Below, one piece after another: positions 1-8,986 of a stretch of 64,000 bases of DNA (position 1 is the stretch's first letter; each line of letters begins with the position of its first letter). Made by a program: the position numbers and the translations under genes. Under the pieces are notes generated by a model. The model searched no databases, was not told where the DNA came from, and saw only the letters and a program-made list of their open reading frames with translations. Where the stretch lies: the NCBI GenBank assembly GCA_964413365.1, contig CAYPRM010000002.1, forward strand, positions 1 to 64,000, in the 5' to 3' direction. The stretch is from RGIG4608 sp964413365 (lineage in GTDB: Bacteria > Bacillota > Clostridia > Oscillospirales > CAG-272).

Positions 1-9
1 GAGTAAACC

Positions 10-1278
10 ATGATCTACGCACTCATACTTTTCGCAATCACCTATGTACTGATGCTGACCTTCAGCAAGTACCGCACGTACATCGCGCTCGGCTCGGCGC
101 TGATCTTCATCGTTACGGGAATGCTTCCGCTCGGCGACATTTTCGGTGCTATCGACTTCAACGTTCTTATGATGATCGCTGGCACGATGGGACTCGTTCA
201 GCTCTTCATTGACTCGAAGATGCCCGACCTGCTCGCGGAGCTTCTGATGAAGCGTGTCAAGAGCGTTCAGATGGCGGCTGTTGCGCTCGCGCTCTTTGCA
301 GGCATCATATCCGCCTTTGTAGACAACGTTGCGACCGTTCTTATGATCGCGCCCGTTGCACTTCAAATATGCAAAAAGCTCGACACCAACCCCGTACCCT
401 TTATAATCGGTATTGCTGTTTCCTCGAACCTTCAGGGTGCGGCAACTCTTGTCGGCGACACCACGGCGATAATGCTCGGCTCGTATGCCGACATGACCTT
501 CCTCGACTTCTTCTGGTACCGCGGCAAGCCCGGTATATTCTTCGCTGTTGAGATCGGTGCTGTCGCATCGGCTATCATTCTTGCGTGGATATTCAGAAAG
601 GAAAAGAAGCCCATTCCGAAGCAGGAGAGCCTGACCAAGGTTACGGACTACGTTCCCACTGTCCTTCTCTGCGGAACAGTCGTGCTTCTCATTCTTGCGT
701 CCTTCATTGAAAACAAGCCCGACATCACGAACGGTCTTATCTGCATGACGCTTCTTATAATAGGACTCATATACAATTACATAAAGAACAGAACGCGCGA
801 ATCCATCACAAAGCCCATTCAGGCAATAGATTTTGAGACGATCGGACTGCTCTTCGGACTCTTCCTCATCATCGGCGGGATCTCGAACATGGGCGTCATC
901 GACGAGGCGGCAAATCTGCTCTCCAAGCTCGGCGGCGGAAACGTTTTCGTCCTCTACACGGCCATCGTTTGGGCATCGGTGCTCATCTCCGCATTCATTG
1001 ACAACATTCCCTACGTCGCGACCATGCTCCCCGTCGTAACGGGACTTGCCGCAACGCTCGGAATTGATCCCACGCTCCTGTATTTCGGACTTCTCTCGGG
1101 TGCAACGCTCGGTGGAAACTGCACGCCGATAGGCGCGTCGGCGAACATAACGGGAATCGGTATCCTGCGTAAGGAGGGACACGAGGTCAAGAACAAGGAT
1201 TTCTTCAAAATAGGTATTCCCTTCACCCTTGCCGCAATAATTCCTGCGTATATTTACCTCTGGGTATTCTTCCATTGA
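10..1278 (+). CDS. SLC13/ArsB-NhaD superfamily membrane transporter
   Basis: Integral membrane ion transporter of 422 residues; the family moves anions (arsenite, dicarboxylates, sulfate) or exchanges Na+/H+ across the cytoplasmic membrane, and the substrate cannot be told from sequence. Hydrophobic segments cover nearly the whole protein. It has two related halves, each with the family's D-N hairpin: 'FVDNVATVLMIAPVA' near residue 103 and 'FIDNIPYVATMLPVV' near 329. Each is followed by a Gly-rich re-entrant stretch ('GDTTAIMLGSY', 'GGNCTPIGASAN'). The nine bases before the ATG contain GAG TAA, possibly the stop of a preceding gene outside the window, so the ribosome site is only partly visible. 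It ends in its own terminator, separate from the cotH operon. Confidence 0.85.
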   Translation: MIYALILFAITYVLMLTFSKYRTYIALGSALIFIVTGMLPLGDIFGAIDFNVLMMIAGTMGLVQLFIDSKMPDLLAELLMKRVKSVQMAAVALALFAGIISAFVDNVATVLMIAPVALQICKKLDTNPVPFIIGIAVSSNLQGAATLVGDTTAIMLGSYADMTFLDFFWYRGKPGIFFAVEIGAVASAIILAWIFRKEKKPIPKQESLTKVTDYVPTVLLCGTVVLLILASFIENKPDITNGLICMTLLIIGLIYNYIKNRTRESITKPIQAIDFETIGLLFGLFLIIGGISNMGVIDEAANLLSKLGGGNVFVLYTAIVWASVLISAFIDNIPYVATMLPVVTGLAATLGIDPTLLYFGLLSGATLGGNCTPIGASANITGIGILRKEGHEVKNKDFFKIGIPFTLAAIIPAYIYLWVFFH

Positions 1279-1285
1279 TCATTTT

Positions 1286-1319
1286 AACGGCATTTGTGGT
1301 TGCACAGATGCCGTTTTTT
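1286..1319 (+). terminator. Rho-independent terminator after the SLC13-type gene
   Basis: AACGGCAT (1286-1293) pairs with ATGCCGTT (1308-1315), with a smaller TGTG/CACA stem inside, and runs into six T's. It lies directly after the stop codon at 1278. Confidence 0.85.
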
Positions 1320-1349
1320 GTACAAAACAGGGAAAAGTTTGTTAAATTA

Positions 1350-1378
1350 TTGACAAAGTAATTTTTATGTAGTATAAT
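1350..1378 (+). promoter_or_regulatory. Sigma-A promoter of the cotH-adhE-kinase operon
   Basis: TTGACA at 1350-1355, 17-bp spacer, TATAAT at 1373-1378: full consensus. The start codon of the CotH lipoprotein is 29 bp downstream of the -10 box. Confidence 0.85.
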
Positions 1379-1407
1379 CGTAAATGCTAAGAAAACAGGA
1401 GAAAATC

Positions 1408-3405
1408 ATGAAAAAATTTATCTGCATATTACTCATTTCAGCAATGCTCACGGGACTTGCGGGGTGTGTGATAGATACTCCCCTCTCCCCCACTCTGCCG
1501 AGCACGGGAAGCTCGACCACGACCACGACAAATAAGCTCCCCGGTGGCTCATCGGGAGGTTCTTCGGGTGGCTCGACAGGCGGCAGCACCTCGGGCGGTT
1601 CTGCGGGTGGTTCAACGGGCGGCAGTGTCGACGAGGCTCCCGACCTCAGCGTCTTTGATGCGGATGAGCTTGCGCTTTTCAACACGCTCTTCGATCCCGA
1701 GAGCCACTTGAGCATCCGTCTTGACATCAGCGACTCGGAGCTTGAAAAGCTCCAGCACGACCACGACGAATATTCCTCGCGCGGCTCGAAATCCCCCATC
1801 TACCGTATGGCGGATATGTACGTTACCGTTACCGACAAGAACGGCAGAATAAGTGAATACAAGATCGAGCAGGTCGGCGTGCGTATGAAGGGCAACACCT
1901 CGCGCACCTCCTTTTGGAACGACAGCGACGGAATGTACAATCTCGTGCACTTCAAGCTCAATTTTCAAGAGACCTTCGACGATCCCGAGTACTACGGCTC
2001 GGATGCTCTCGTTTGGGACGAGGCGGAGAGGCTCGTGCGCAAGGACAGAACCTTTGCCACGCTCTCCAAGATGGATCTGCGTTGGAACAGAAATGACGAC
2101 ACGACATATATAAGAGAGAGATACGCCTACGATTTCTACCGCAGTGTCGGAGTGCTCGCGCCCCACGTAAACATCGCATCGGTCGATATCGGTAGCGATC
2201 ACGCAGGCGTTTGGTGCATCTACGAGCCTATCGACAAGACCTTTTTGAAGAAAAACCTCCCTGCGAGCGCGATCGGCGGCGATCTCTACAAGCTCAGCTG
2301 GGACGGCGGTCCTGCGGATCTCACGAGCTTCAATTCTTACGGCGTTGAGAATGAGGACACGGGCAGCTTTTACACATACGATCTTAAGACCAACAAAAAG
2401 ACCTCGGATCATTCAAGTCTGAGGACGCTCATAAACACCCTCAACTCACGCTCGCTCACGAAGAGCGGATTTTCGGAGCTTGTCGAGGTGGATCGCTTCG
2501 TCGCGTACTGCGCCGCATCGTATCTCATCGGAAATCCCGACGATCTGAGGAATAATTACAACAACACCTACATTTATTTCCGCGCCGACACGGGAAGGAT
2601 GCTCCTTATCCCCTACGATATGGATCGCGGCTTTGGAATGAACACGTGGAACCCCTACGGTGACGGAATGACGACGGATTCTCCCTTTGCAGACCACAAT
2701 GTCTGCGGCTCGCAGAGGAATCCCCTCTTTGCCAAGACCGTGCAGAAGGACGGCTTCCTCATGGACGAATATGTGAGCGCGCTCTCGGAGATAAGCAAGA
2801 GCACCATGCTCTCCCCCGAGACATTCTCAGGTGAATATGAGATCGCAAGGCGTCTTTATACCGACGAAGCAGCACCCTCCAAGTCCTACGGCAACTGCGG
2901 AGGCTACCGCTTCACCTTTGATCTCACCGCCACCTGCGACAGATCGGAGAGCAAGAATATGTCCTTTAGTGACTATATCACGCAAAAGCTCTCGACGCTT
3001 GCAAAGCACATTGACGCCTACACCCCGAGTACGGGCGGCGATGGCGACGGCGACGGCGATGGCGAAGGCGAAGATGATACACCAACACGTCCGACTCAAA
3101 AGCCCGACTCGAGCTACGAGCTATACATCAGAGGCGATTTTACGGGCTGGGGCGTAAATAACGATTACAAAATGACAAACACCTCGGAGGGCGTTTTCAG
3201 CATCACGCTCACTCGCGGCTCCGAATTTCAGTTCAAGCTCTACGACAGAATCGACGACGAATGGTACGGCGGAGATCTCATTTCACTTGACTGCGAGGTC
3301 AATTACAGGATCGAAAACGATCACAAAAATATAATACTTAGCGGTGGAACGTATCTCATCGAGCTTCACACCGCAACAGGGGAGATATTTATCACCCAAA
3401 AATAG
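1408..3405 (+). CDS. CotH-kinase family lipoprotein with C-terminal carbohydrate-binding-like domain
   Basis: Secreted lipoprotein of 665 residues. The ATG at 1408 is preferred over the in-frame ATG at 1384 because AGGAGA stands just before it and it begins a clean lipoprotein signal (MKKFICILLI..LTGLAGC). After the lipidated Cys come a Thr run and a Gly/Ser linker, then a CotH-kinase domain. Visible motifs are 'GVRMKGNTSR', 'KMDLRWN', 'DDLRNNYNNTYIYF' and 'LIPYDMDRGFG', which correspond to the protein-kinase-like core known from spore-coat CotH. An acidic Gly-Asp linker then leads to about 90 C-terminal residues ('YIRGDFTGWG..') resembling starch/glucan-binding SusE/F-type modules. Members outside spores are often surface proteins; the target here is unknown. 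adhE follows after 24 bp with no terminator. Confidence 0.85.
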   Translation: MKKFICILLISAMLTGLAGCVIDTPLSPTLPSTGSSTTTTTNKLPGGSSGGSSGGSTGGSTSGGSAGGSTGGSVDEAPDLSVFDADELALFNTLFDPESHLSIRLDISDSELEKLQHDHDEYSSRGSKSPIYRMADMYVTVTDKNGRISEYKIEQVGVRMKGNTSRTSFWNDSDGMYNLVHFKLNFQETFDDPEYYGSDALVWDEAERLVRKDRTFATLSKMDLRWNRNDDTTYIRERYAYDFYRSVGVLAPHVNIASVDIGSDHAGVWCIYEPIDKTFLKKNLPASAIGGDLYKLSWDGGPADLTSFNSYGVENEDTGSFYTYDLKTNKKTSDHSSLRTLINTLNSRSLTKSGFSELVEVDRFVAYCAASYLIGNPDDLRNNYNNTYIYFRADTGRMLLIPYDMDRGFGMNTWNPYGDGMTTDSPFADHNVCGSQRNPLFAKTVQKDGFLMDEYVSALSEISKSTMLSPETFSGEYEIARRLYTDEAAPSKSYGNCGGYRFTFDLTATCDRSESKNMSFSDYITQKLSTLAKHIDAYTPSTGGDGDGDGDGEGEDDTPTRPTQKPDSSYELYIRGDFTGWGVNNDYKMTNTSEGVFSITLTRGSEFQFKLYDRIDDEWYGGDLISLDCEVNYRIENDHKNIILSGGTYLIELHTATGEIFITQK

Positions 3406-3429
3406 TCATATCAACACACGGAGGATATA

Positions 3430-6036
3430 ATGGATAAGAACAATTACGCAATAATTGACAGCGTGGAGGCACTCGAGGGTGCTCTCACACGGGTAAGAGA
3501 GGCACAGAGGGTGTTTGCCACCTACACGCAGGAGCAGGTCGATAAGATCTTCCTTGCCGCTGCTTCCGCCGCCGACAGAGCGAGAATACCGCTCGCAAGG
3601 CTCGCCGTTGAGGAAACGGGAATGGGTATCGTCGAGGACAAGGTGATCAAAAATCACTATGCCGCGGAATATATCTACAACGCATACAAGGACACCAAGA
3701 CCTGCGGTGTCATCGAGGAGGACCGTGCATACGGCATAAGGCGTATTGCCGAGCCGATAGGAGTTGTTGCCGCGGTAATTCCCACAACGAACCCCACCTC
3801 GACCGCAATATTCAAGTGTCTGCTCGCACTCAAGACACGTAATGCCATTATAATAAGCCCCCACCCCAGAGCAAAGGCTTCAACCATCGCCGCGGCTCGT
3901 CTTGTTCTCGAGGCGGCTGTTTCGGCAGGTGCACCAGAGGGCATCATAGACTGGATAGATGTTCCCTCCCTCGAGATGACGAACACGCTGATGAAGGAGG
4001 CGGACATAATTCTTGCCACGGGAGGCCCCGGAATGGTAAAAGCCGCTTATTCGAGCGGAAAGCCCGCTATCGGCGTCGGTGCAGGTAACACGCCTGCAAT
4101 AATCGACAGCAGTGCAAATATACTGCTTGCAGTAAGCTCGATAATCCACTCCAAGACGTTCGATAACGGTATGATCTGCGCGTCCGAGCAGTCCGTGATC
4201 GTCCTTGACGACGTTTACGACGAGGTAAGACGCGAGTTCGCCGCAAGGGGTGCTTACCTTCTTGACGCCGACGAGACCGAGAAGGTGCGCAAAACAATGA
4301 TCATAAACGGCGCACTCAACGCAAGAATAGTCGGTCAAAGGGCGCACAGGATCGCAGAGCTGGCAGGCGTCAGCGTTCCCGAAAATACAAAGGTGCTCAT
4401 CGGCGAGGTCGAGAGCGTCGAGCTATCCGAGGAATTTGCGCACGAAAAGCTCAGCCCCGTGCTCGCAATGTACCGTGCGAAGGATTTTGAGGACGCACTT
4501 AGCAAGGCGGAGCATCTCATCGCCGACGGAGGATACGGTCATACCTCCTCGATATATATCAACACCATCACCGAGGCAGAAAAGCTTGCGGAATTTGAAA
4601 GCCGCATGAAGACCTGCCGAATCCTCGTCAATACCCCCTCCTCGCAGGGCGGCATCGGCGATCTCTATAACTTCAAGCTTGCTCCCTCCCTCACGCTCGG
4701 CTGTGGCTCGTGGGGCGGAAACAGCGTTTCCGAGAATGTCGGAGTCAAGCATCTTCTCAATATAAAAACTGTTGCAGAAAGGAGAGAAAATATGCTCTGG
4801 TTCCGTGCCCCCGAAAAGGTATATATGAAGAAGGGCTGCCTTCCCGTCGCGCTCGACGAGCTGAGGACGGTCAGAGGTGCTAAGCGTGCCTTTATCGTAA
4901 CTGACACATTCCTTTACGAGCACGGCTACACGCGCCCCATAACCGACAAGCTTGACGAAATGGGCATCGCGCACGAAACGTTCTTTGACGTTCAACCCGA
5001 TCCCACGCTGAAGAATGCGACCGACGGCGCGCGTCAAATGAGCGTATTCAAGCCCGACACGATAATCGCCCTCGGCGGTGGCTCCGCTATGGACGCCGCA
5101 AAGATAATGTGGGTTCTCTATGAGCATCCCGAGGCAGACTTTATGGATATGGCAATGCGCTTTATCGACATCAGAAAGCGTATCTACACCTTCCCCCATA
5201 TGGGCGACAAGGCATATTTCATCGCAATTCCCACCTCCGCAGGCACAGGCTCCGAGGTAACGCCCTTTGCAGTCATTACCGACGAGAAAACTGGCGTCAA
5301 GTATCCCCTCGCGGACTACGAGCTTCTACCCGATATGGCGATAATCGACGCCGATTTCCACATGAGTGCTCCCCGCGGACTAACCGCCGCATCGGGCATC
5401 GACGCCGTTACGCACGCGCTCGAGGCTTACGCTGCAATGCTCGCAACGGACTACACGGATGGCTTGGCTCTCCGTTCGCTCAAGATGATATTTGAGTATC
5501 TCCCGAGGGCTTACGATAACGGTCAGACCGACGTCGTCGCGCGTGAAAAGATGGCAAACGCCGCCACCATGGCAGGTATGGCATTTGCCAACGCATTCCT
5601 CGGTGTCTGCCACTCGATGGCACACAAGTTAGGCGCGTTCCATCACCTTCCCCACGGAGTTGCAAACGCACTCATGATCGAGCAGGTGCTCCGCTTCAAC
5701 GCAAGTGAGGTGCCCGCTAAGATGGGAACATTCTCGCAGTACGATCACCCCCACACGCTCGCAAGATACGCAGAGATCGCCGACTATCTCGGTCTCGGCG
5801 GCAACACGGACGAGGAAAAGCTCGAAGCCCTCATCACCGCCGTCAACGATCTCAAGGAGCGTGTCGGGATCAAGAAAACGATCCGCGACTACGGCATTGA
5901 CGAGCAGGATTTCCTCTCCCGTCTTGACGATATGGTCGAGCAGGCATTCGACGATCAATGCACGGGCGCAAATCCGCGCTATCCCCTCATGAGTGAAATA
6001 AAGCAGATGTATCTTAACGCATATTACGGCGTTTGA
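3430..6036 (+). CDS. adhE: Bifunctional acetaldehyde-CoA/alcohol dehydrogenase
   Basis: Cytoplasmic fermentation enzyme reducing acetyl-CoA to acetaldehyde and then ethanol with NADH, forming spirosomes in relatives. Its 868 residues match the usual AdhE length. The N-terminal aldehyde dehydrogenase half has the catalytic Cys at residue 250 ('NGMICASEQS'). The C-terminal half is an iron-dependent alcohol dehydrogenase with 'GGGSAMDAAK', 'IPTSAGTGSEVTPFAV' and the metal-binding 'HSMAHKLGAFHHLPHG' starting at His728. GGAGG precedes the ATG. It is probably co-transcribed with the CotH lipoprotein upstream and the kinase downstream (11-bp gap). No Rex-like operator is obvious in front, so control is likely from the operon promoter at 1350. 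Confidence 0.97.
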   Translation: MDKNNYAIIDSVEALEGALTRVREAQRVFATYTQEQVDKIFLAAASAADRARIPLARLAVEETGMGIVEDKVIKNHYAAEYIYNAYKDTKTCGVIEEDRAYGIRRIAEPIGVVAAVIPTTNPTSTAIFKCLLALKTRNAIIISPHPRAKASTIAAARLVLEAAVSAGAPEGIIDWIDVPSLEMTNTLMKEADIILATGGPGMVKAAYSSGKPAIGVGAGNTPAIIDSSANILLAVSSIIHSKTFDNGMICASEQSVIVLDDVYDEVRREFAARGAYLLDADETEKVRKTMIINGALNARIVGQRAHRIAELAGVSVPENTKVLIGEVESVELSEEFAHEKLSPVLAMYRAKDFEDALSKAEHLIADGGYGHTSSIYINTITEAEKLAEFESRMKTCRILVNTPSSQGGIGDLYNFKLAPSLTLGCGSWGGNSVSENVGVKHLLNIKTVAERRENMLWFRAPEKVYMKKGCLPVALDELRTVRGAKRAFIVTDTFLYEHGYTRPITDKLDEMGIAHETFFDVQPDPTLKNATDGARQMSVFKPDTIIALGGGSAMDAAKIMWVLYEHPEADFMDMAMRFIDIRKRIYTFPHMGDKAYFIAIPTSAGTGSEVTPFAVITDEKTGVKYPLADYELLPDMAIIDADFHMSAPRGLTAASGIDAVTHALEAYAAMLATDYTDGLALRSLKMIFEYLPRAYDNGQTDVVAREKMANAATMAGMAFANAFLGVCHSMAHKLGAFHHLPHGVANALMIEQVLRFNASEVPAKMGTFSQYDHPHTLARYAEIADYLGLGGNTDEEKLEALITAVNDLKERVGIKKTIRDYGIDEQDFLSRLDDMVEQAFDDQCTGANPRYPLMSEIKQMYLNAYYGV

Positions 6037-6047
6037 AGGAGGCAAAA

Positions 6048-6797
6048 ATGAAGCTTGATAACGTAATTTCCAAAAGAACCAACAAGACCATCTACCGCGA
6101 CGGTGATAAGTGCATAAAGGTGTTCGACGAGGGCTATTCCAAGGCGGACGTTCTCAATGAGGCACTCAATCAGGCAAGGATCGAGGAAACGGGACTCAAT
6201 ATCCCGAGGATCCTCGGCGTAACCATGATCGACGGCAAGTGGGCGATAATTGCGGAGTTCATCGAGGGCAAGGCACTCTCCCAGCTTATGGAGGAGGAGC
6301 CCGAGAGAAGGCACGAGTACATTGAGCTGCTTGTTGATCTGCAGATGCAGGTACACGCAACGACCTGTCCCCTGCTCAACAAGCTCAAGGATAAGATGAA
6401 TCGCAAGATATCGCAGACGAGCTTTGACGCCACCACACGCTACGAGCTCCACACGAGGCTTGAGGGTATGCCCAAGCACAAAAAGGTCTGCCACGGCGAT
6501 TTCAATCCCTCGAATATCATAATCAGGGACGACGGCACGCCGTTCATCATCGACTGGTCGCACGCCACGCAGGGCAACGCCTCCGCCGACGTCGCAAGGA
6601 CCTACCTGCTCTTCTGCCTTCAGGGTGAGGAGGAGGATGCGCGCTTCTACCTCGACACCTTCTGCAAAAAGAGCGATACCGCTAAGCAGTACGTGCAGAA
6701 ATGGATGCCCATCGTCGCCGCTTCCCAGTCCGTCAAGGGCAACGAAATGGAAAAGGAATTCCTTGCAGGTTGGGTGAACGTCGTTGATTATGAGTAA
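6048..6797 (+). CDS. APH/choline-kinase-like phosphotransferase
   Basis: Small-molecule kinase of the aminoglycoside phosphotransferase fold, 249 residues, like the TIGR02172 paralogue family. The start at 6048 is set by AGGAGG at 6037-6042; a TTG at 6033 overlapping the adhE stop is less likely. Visible are the catalytic loop 'HGDFNPSNIII' and the metal-binding 'IDWSHATQG', which matches the DFG-equivalent Asp. The N-lobe has 'KCIKVFDEGYSKADVLNEA' with a plausible ATP-binding Lys. The substrate is unknown; resistance to aminoglycosides should not be assumed, since most relatives are housekeeping enzymes. It is the last gene of the cotH-adhE operon and is followed by a strong terminator. Confidence 0.8.
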   Translation: MKLDNVISKRTNKTIYRDGDKCIKVFDEGYSKADVLNEALNQARIEETGLNIPRILGVTMIDGKWAIIAEFIEGKALSQLMEEEPERRHEYIELLVDLQMQVHATTCPLLNKLKDKMNRKISQTSFDATTRYELHTRLEGMPKHKKVCHGDFNPSNIIIRDDGTPFIIDWSHATQGNASADVARTYLLFCLQGEEEDARFYLDTFCKKSDTAKQYVQKWMPIVAASQSVKGNEMEKEFLAGWVNVVDYE

Positions 6798-6814
6798 ACG
6801 ATCATAAATAAACT

Positions 6815-6843
6815 AAAAGCTGAGCTAATGGCTCAGCTTTTTG
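6815..6843 (+). terminator. Terminator of the cotH-adhE-kinase operon
   Basis: Perfect 11-bp stem: AAAAGCTGAGC (6815-6825) with GCTCAGCTTTT (6831-6841), 5-nt loop, T-rich 3' side. Confidence 0.9.
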
Positions 6844-6878
6844 ATTTTGTTGGGTGTACGGTAAATTATGCACTTATC

Positions 6879-6910
6879 AAAGCAAAAAGGGCTTATGCCC
6901 TTTTTGCTTT
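6879..6910 (-). terminator. Terminator of glgB, possibly bidirectional
   Basis: Perfect 14-bp stem AAAGCAAAAAGGGC (6879-6892) with GCCCTTTTTGCTTT (6897-6910), 4-nt loop. It overlaps the stop codon of the minus-strand branching enzyme and faces the converging plus-strand operon. Confidence 0.75.
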
Positions 6911-8888
6911 ATTTATTAAGTGTTCTTCTGAGGCAGATCGCTGTACGGGAGGGGAGGAAGATCTGAAATTCGCGATTTTCGTCCGTTGTATAGGTCGTGC
7001 TCTCGCTCGCGCGTTCATATCCGCCAAATTCGCCGCGGTCGGTCGAAAATACGACTCTATAATTACCGCCAAAGCGCATTTTGAGGCGATATCCCCAGAA
7101 ATCCTGCGTGGGATTGAAGTTAAAGACATATATCAGTCCTGCACGCTCGAACATCATTATCTTATTATCGTCGTCGATCTGCAGCCAATGCGGCTCCTTC
7201 TCAAAAATTCGGTACTCCTTAGCGAGCTTCAGCATCTCATTATCGAACCTGAGCAGCTGCGAATATTTGAGGCTCTTATCGTCCGCAAGGTGCCATTGAC
7301 GGCGGCAATAGAAGTGACTCCAGCCGTTGCCCTCACGCGGAAAATCTATCCACTCGGGGTGTCCGAACTCATTACCCATAAAGTTGAGGTATCCCTCTCC
7401 GCCGAGCGTCATTGTGATGAGTCTTATCATCTTATGCAGGGCAATCCCCCTATCAATGATATAATTCTGCGAGGATATCGACATATCCGTATACATTGCC
7501 GCATCGCAAAGGCGGAAAATGAGGGTTTTATCGCCGACGAGAGCCTGATCGTGGGACTCGACGTAGCCGATATATTTCTCGTGCGGACGTCTGCCCGTAA
7601 GCTCGCACCAGATATGCCACATACTCCAATCCTCGTCGCGCACGTCCCTTGTGAGCTTGATCCACATATCGGGATCGCCCATTGAAAGTCGGTAATCGAA
7701 GCCTATACCGCCCTCCTCGACCTTAAGGCACATACCCGGCATTGCGGACATATCCTCGGCTATGGTGATAGCGTTTGGATCGACCTCATAGATAAGGTCG
7801 GTCGCAAGCTGAAGGTATGTGATCGCCTCGGTATCGGTATTCATTGAGAAATACTTGGAATAATCCGTAAAGCCCACGCCGAGCCCGTGATCGTGGTAGA
7901 GCATGGAGGTAACGCCGTCGAAGCGGAAGCCGTCAAAGCGGTACTCCTCCATCCAGAACTTGAGATTTGAGAGCAGGAAGTGAATGACCTCATTCTTGCC
8001 GTAATCAAAGAGCTTAGTTCCCCATGCGGGGTGATTTCCACGCTCGCCTGCGCGGAAGAACTGCGTATCCGTGCCGTCAAACTCGGCAATTCCCTCGGTA
8101 GTATTGCTGACCGCGTGAGAGTGCACGACGTCAAGCAGGACTGCAATTCCCATAGTATGCGCCGTATCGACGAGGTATTTCAAGTCATTGCACTTACCGA
8201 AGCGTGAGGACGCCGCAAAGAAATTCGACACCTGATAGCCGAAGGAGCCGTAATACGGGTGCTCCATGACAGCCATTATCTGAATGGTATTATAGCCGTC
8301 CGCCTTGATTCTCGGGAGAATATTATCGGCAAACTCACGGTATGTGCCGACACCCTCCCTCTCCTGTGCCATTCCGACGTGCGTTTCGTATATAAAGAGC
8401 TTCTTCTGCGGCTTGAAATTATTTTTTCTCCATACGTACTCCGGCTCGTCCACGACTGCGCCGCACCACGTATAATCATAGGGGTTCTGCAAAACTCTCT
8501 TACAGTATGTAGGTATACGCTCTAAGTATCTGTCATAGTGCTTGACTATGACCTTGACTCTGCAATCGTCAAACAGCGTTTCCCTACCCTCGATGAATAT
8601 CTCGAATATACCGTTTCCTATATTATTAAGCCTATGGCTCCACCTATTCCAGCCATTGAAATCTCCCATAAGATACATCTCGTGTGCGGCAGGTGCCCAC
8701 TCACGGAAGAACCAACCACCCTCGGTCTTATGGAAGCCGAAATATTTATGTCCATTTGCAAAGTCGATAAGTCTGCCCGTGTCCCCAAGAAGCTCTTGCC
8801 TTTTGGCATAATAATTATTCATTCTCAGCTCTATGTCGGACTCATAAGGCAAAAGCGATGGGTCATAATCAAATATCTTATAGCTCAT
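6909..8888 (-). CDS. glgB: 1,4-alpha-glucan branching enzyme, eukaryotic-like GH13_8 type
   Basis: Makes alpha-1,6 branches in glycogen. The 659-residue form from the ATG at 8888 is preferred (GGAGAT just upstream); an in-frame start 39 bp earlier has no ribosome site. Order: N-terminal CBM48-like domain ('WFFREWAPAAHEMYLMGDF'), GH13 barrel, C-terminal beta domain. Catalytic residues by motif: Asp324 in 'RFDGVTSMLYHDHG', Glu378 in 'IAEDMSAMPG', Asp447 in 'VESHDQAL'. The stretch 'MGNEFGHPEWIDFPREGN' and the following 'RRQWHLADD' resemble animal, plant and fungal enzymes more than the usual bacterial GlgB. No other glycogen gene is adjacent. It has its own consensus promoter (8919-8947). Confidence 0.95.
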   Translation of the reverse strand: MSYKIFDYDPSLLPYESDIELRMNNYYAKRQELLGDTGRLIDFANGHKYFGFHKTEGGWFFREWAPAAHEMYLMGDFNGWNRWSHRLNNIGNGIFEIFIEGRETLFDDCRVKVIVKHYDRYLERIPTYCKRVLQNPYDYTWCGAVVDEPEYVWRKNNFKPQKKLFIYETHVGMAQEREGVGTYREFADNILPRIKADGYNTIQIMAVMEHPYYGSFGYQVSNFFAASSRFGKCNDLKYLVDTAHTMGIAVLLDVVHSHAVSNTTEGIAEFDGTDTQFFRAGERGNHPAWGTKLFDYGKNEVIHFLLSNLKFWMEEYRFDGFRFDGVTSMLYHDHGLGVGFTDYSKYFSMNTDTEAITYLQLATDLIYEVDPNAITIAEDMSAMPGMCLKVEEGGIGFDYRLSMGDPDMWIKLTRDVRDEDWSMWHIWCELTGRRPHEKYIGYVESHDQALVGDKTLIFRLCDAAMYTDMSISSQNYIIDRGIALHKMIRLITMTLGGEGYLNFMGNEFGHPEWIDFPREGNGWSHFYCRRQWHLADDKSLKYSQLLRFDNEMLKLAKEYRIFEKEPHWLQIDDDNKIMMFERAGLIYVFNFNPTQDFWGYRLKMRFGGNYRVVFSTDRGEFGGYERASESTTYTTDENREFQIFLPSRTAICLRRTLNK

Positions 8889-8918
8889 AGCGATCTCCTT
8901 CTCCTTATTTTCAATATC

Positions 8919-8947
8919 ATTATACAATGATTTTTTTACCCTGTCAA
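8919..8947 (-). promoter_or_regulatory. Sigma-A promoter of glgB
   Basis: On the minus strand TTGACA (8947-8942), 17-bp spacer, TATAAT (8924-8919): perfect consensus, 30 bp before the start codon. Confidence 0.9.
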
Positions 8948-8950
8948 GCG

Positions 8951-8982
8951 AAAAATGGCGATAATCCGAAGATTATCGCCAT
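8951..8982 (-). terminator. Terminator of the ABC exporter operon
   Basis: Perfect 12-bp stem ATGGCGATAATC (8955-8966) / GATTATCGCCAT (8971-8982) with a CGAA loop, followed on the minus strand by TTTT. It sits only a few bases before the -35 box of glgB. Confidence 0.85.
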
Positions 8983-8986
8983 GAAA

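Noticed and set aside
6048..6797. Aminoglycoside resistance gene
   Set aside because: The fold is shared by many housekeeping kinases; nothing in sequence or context points to antibiotics.
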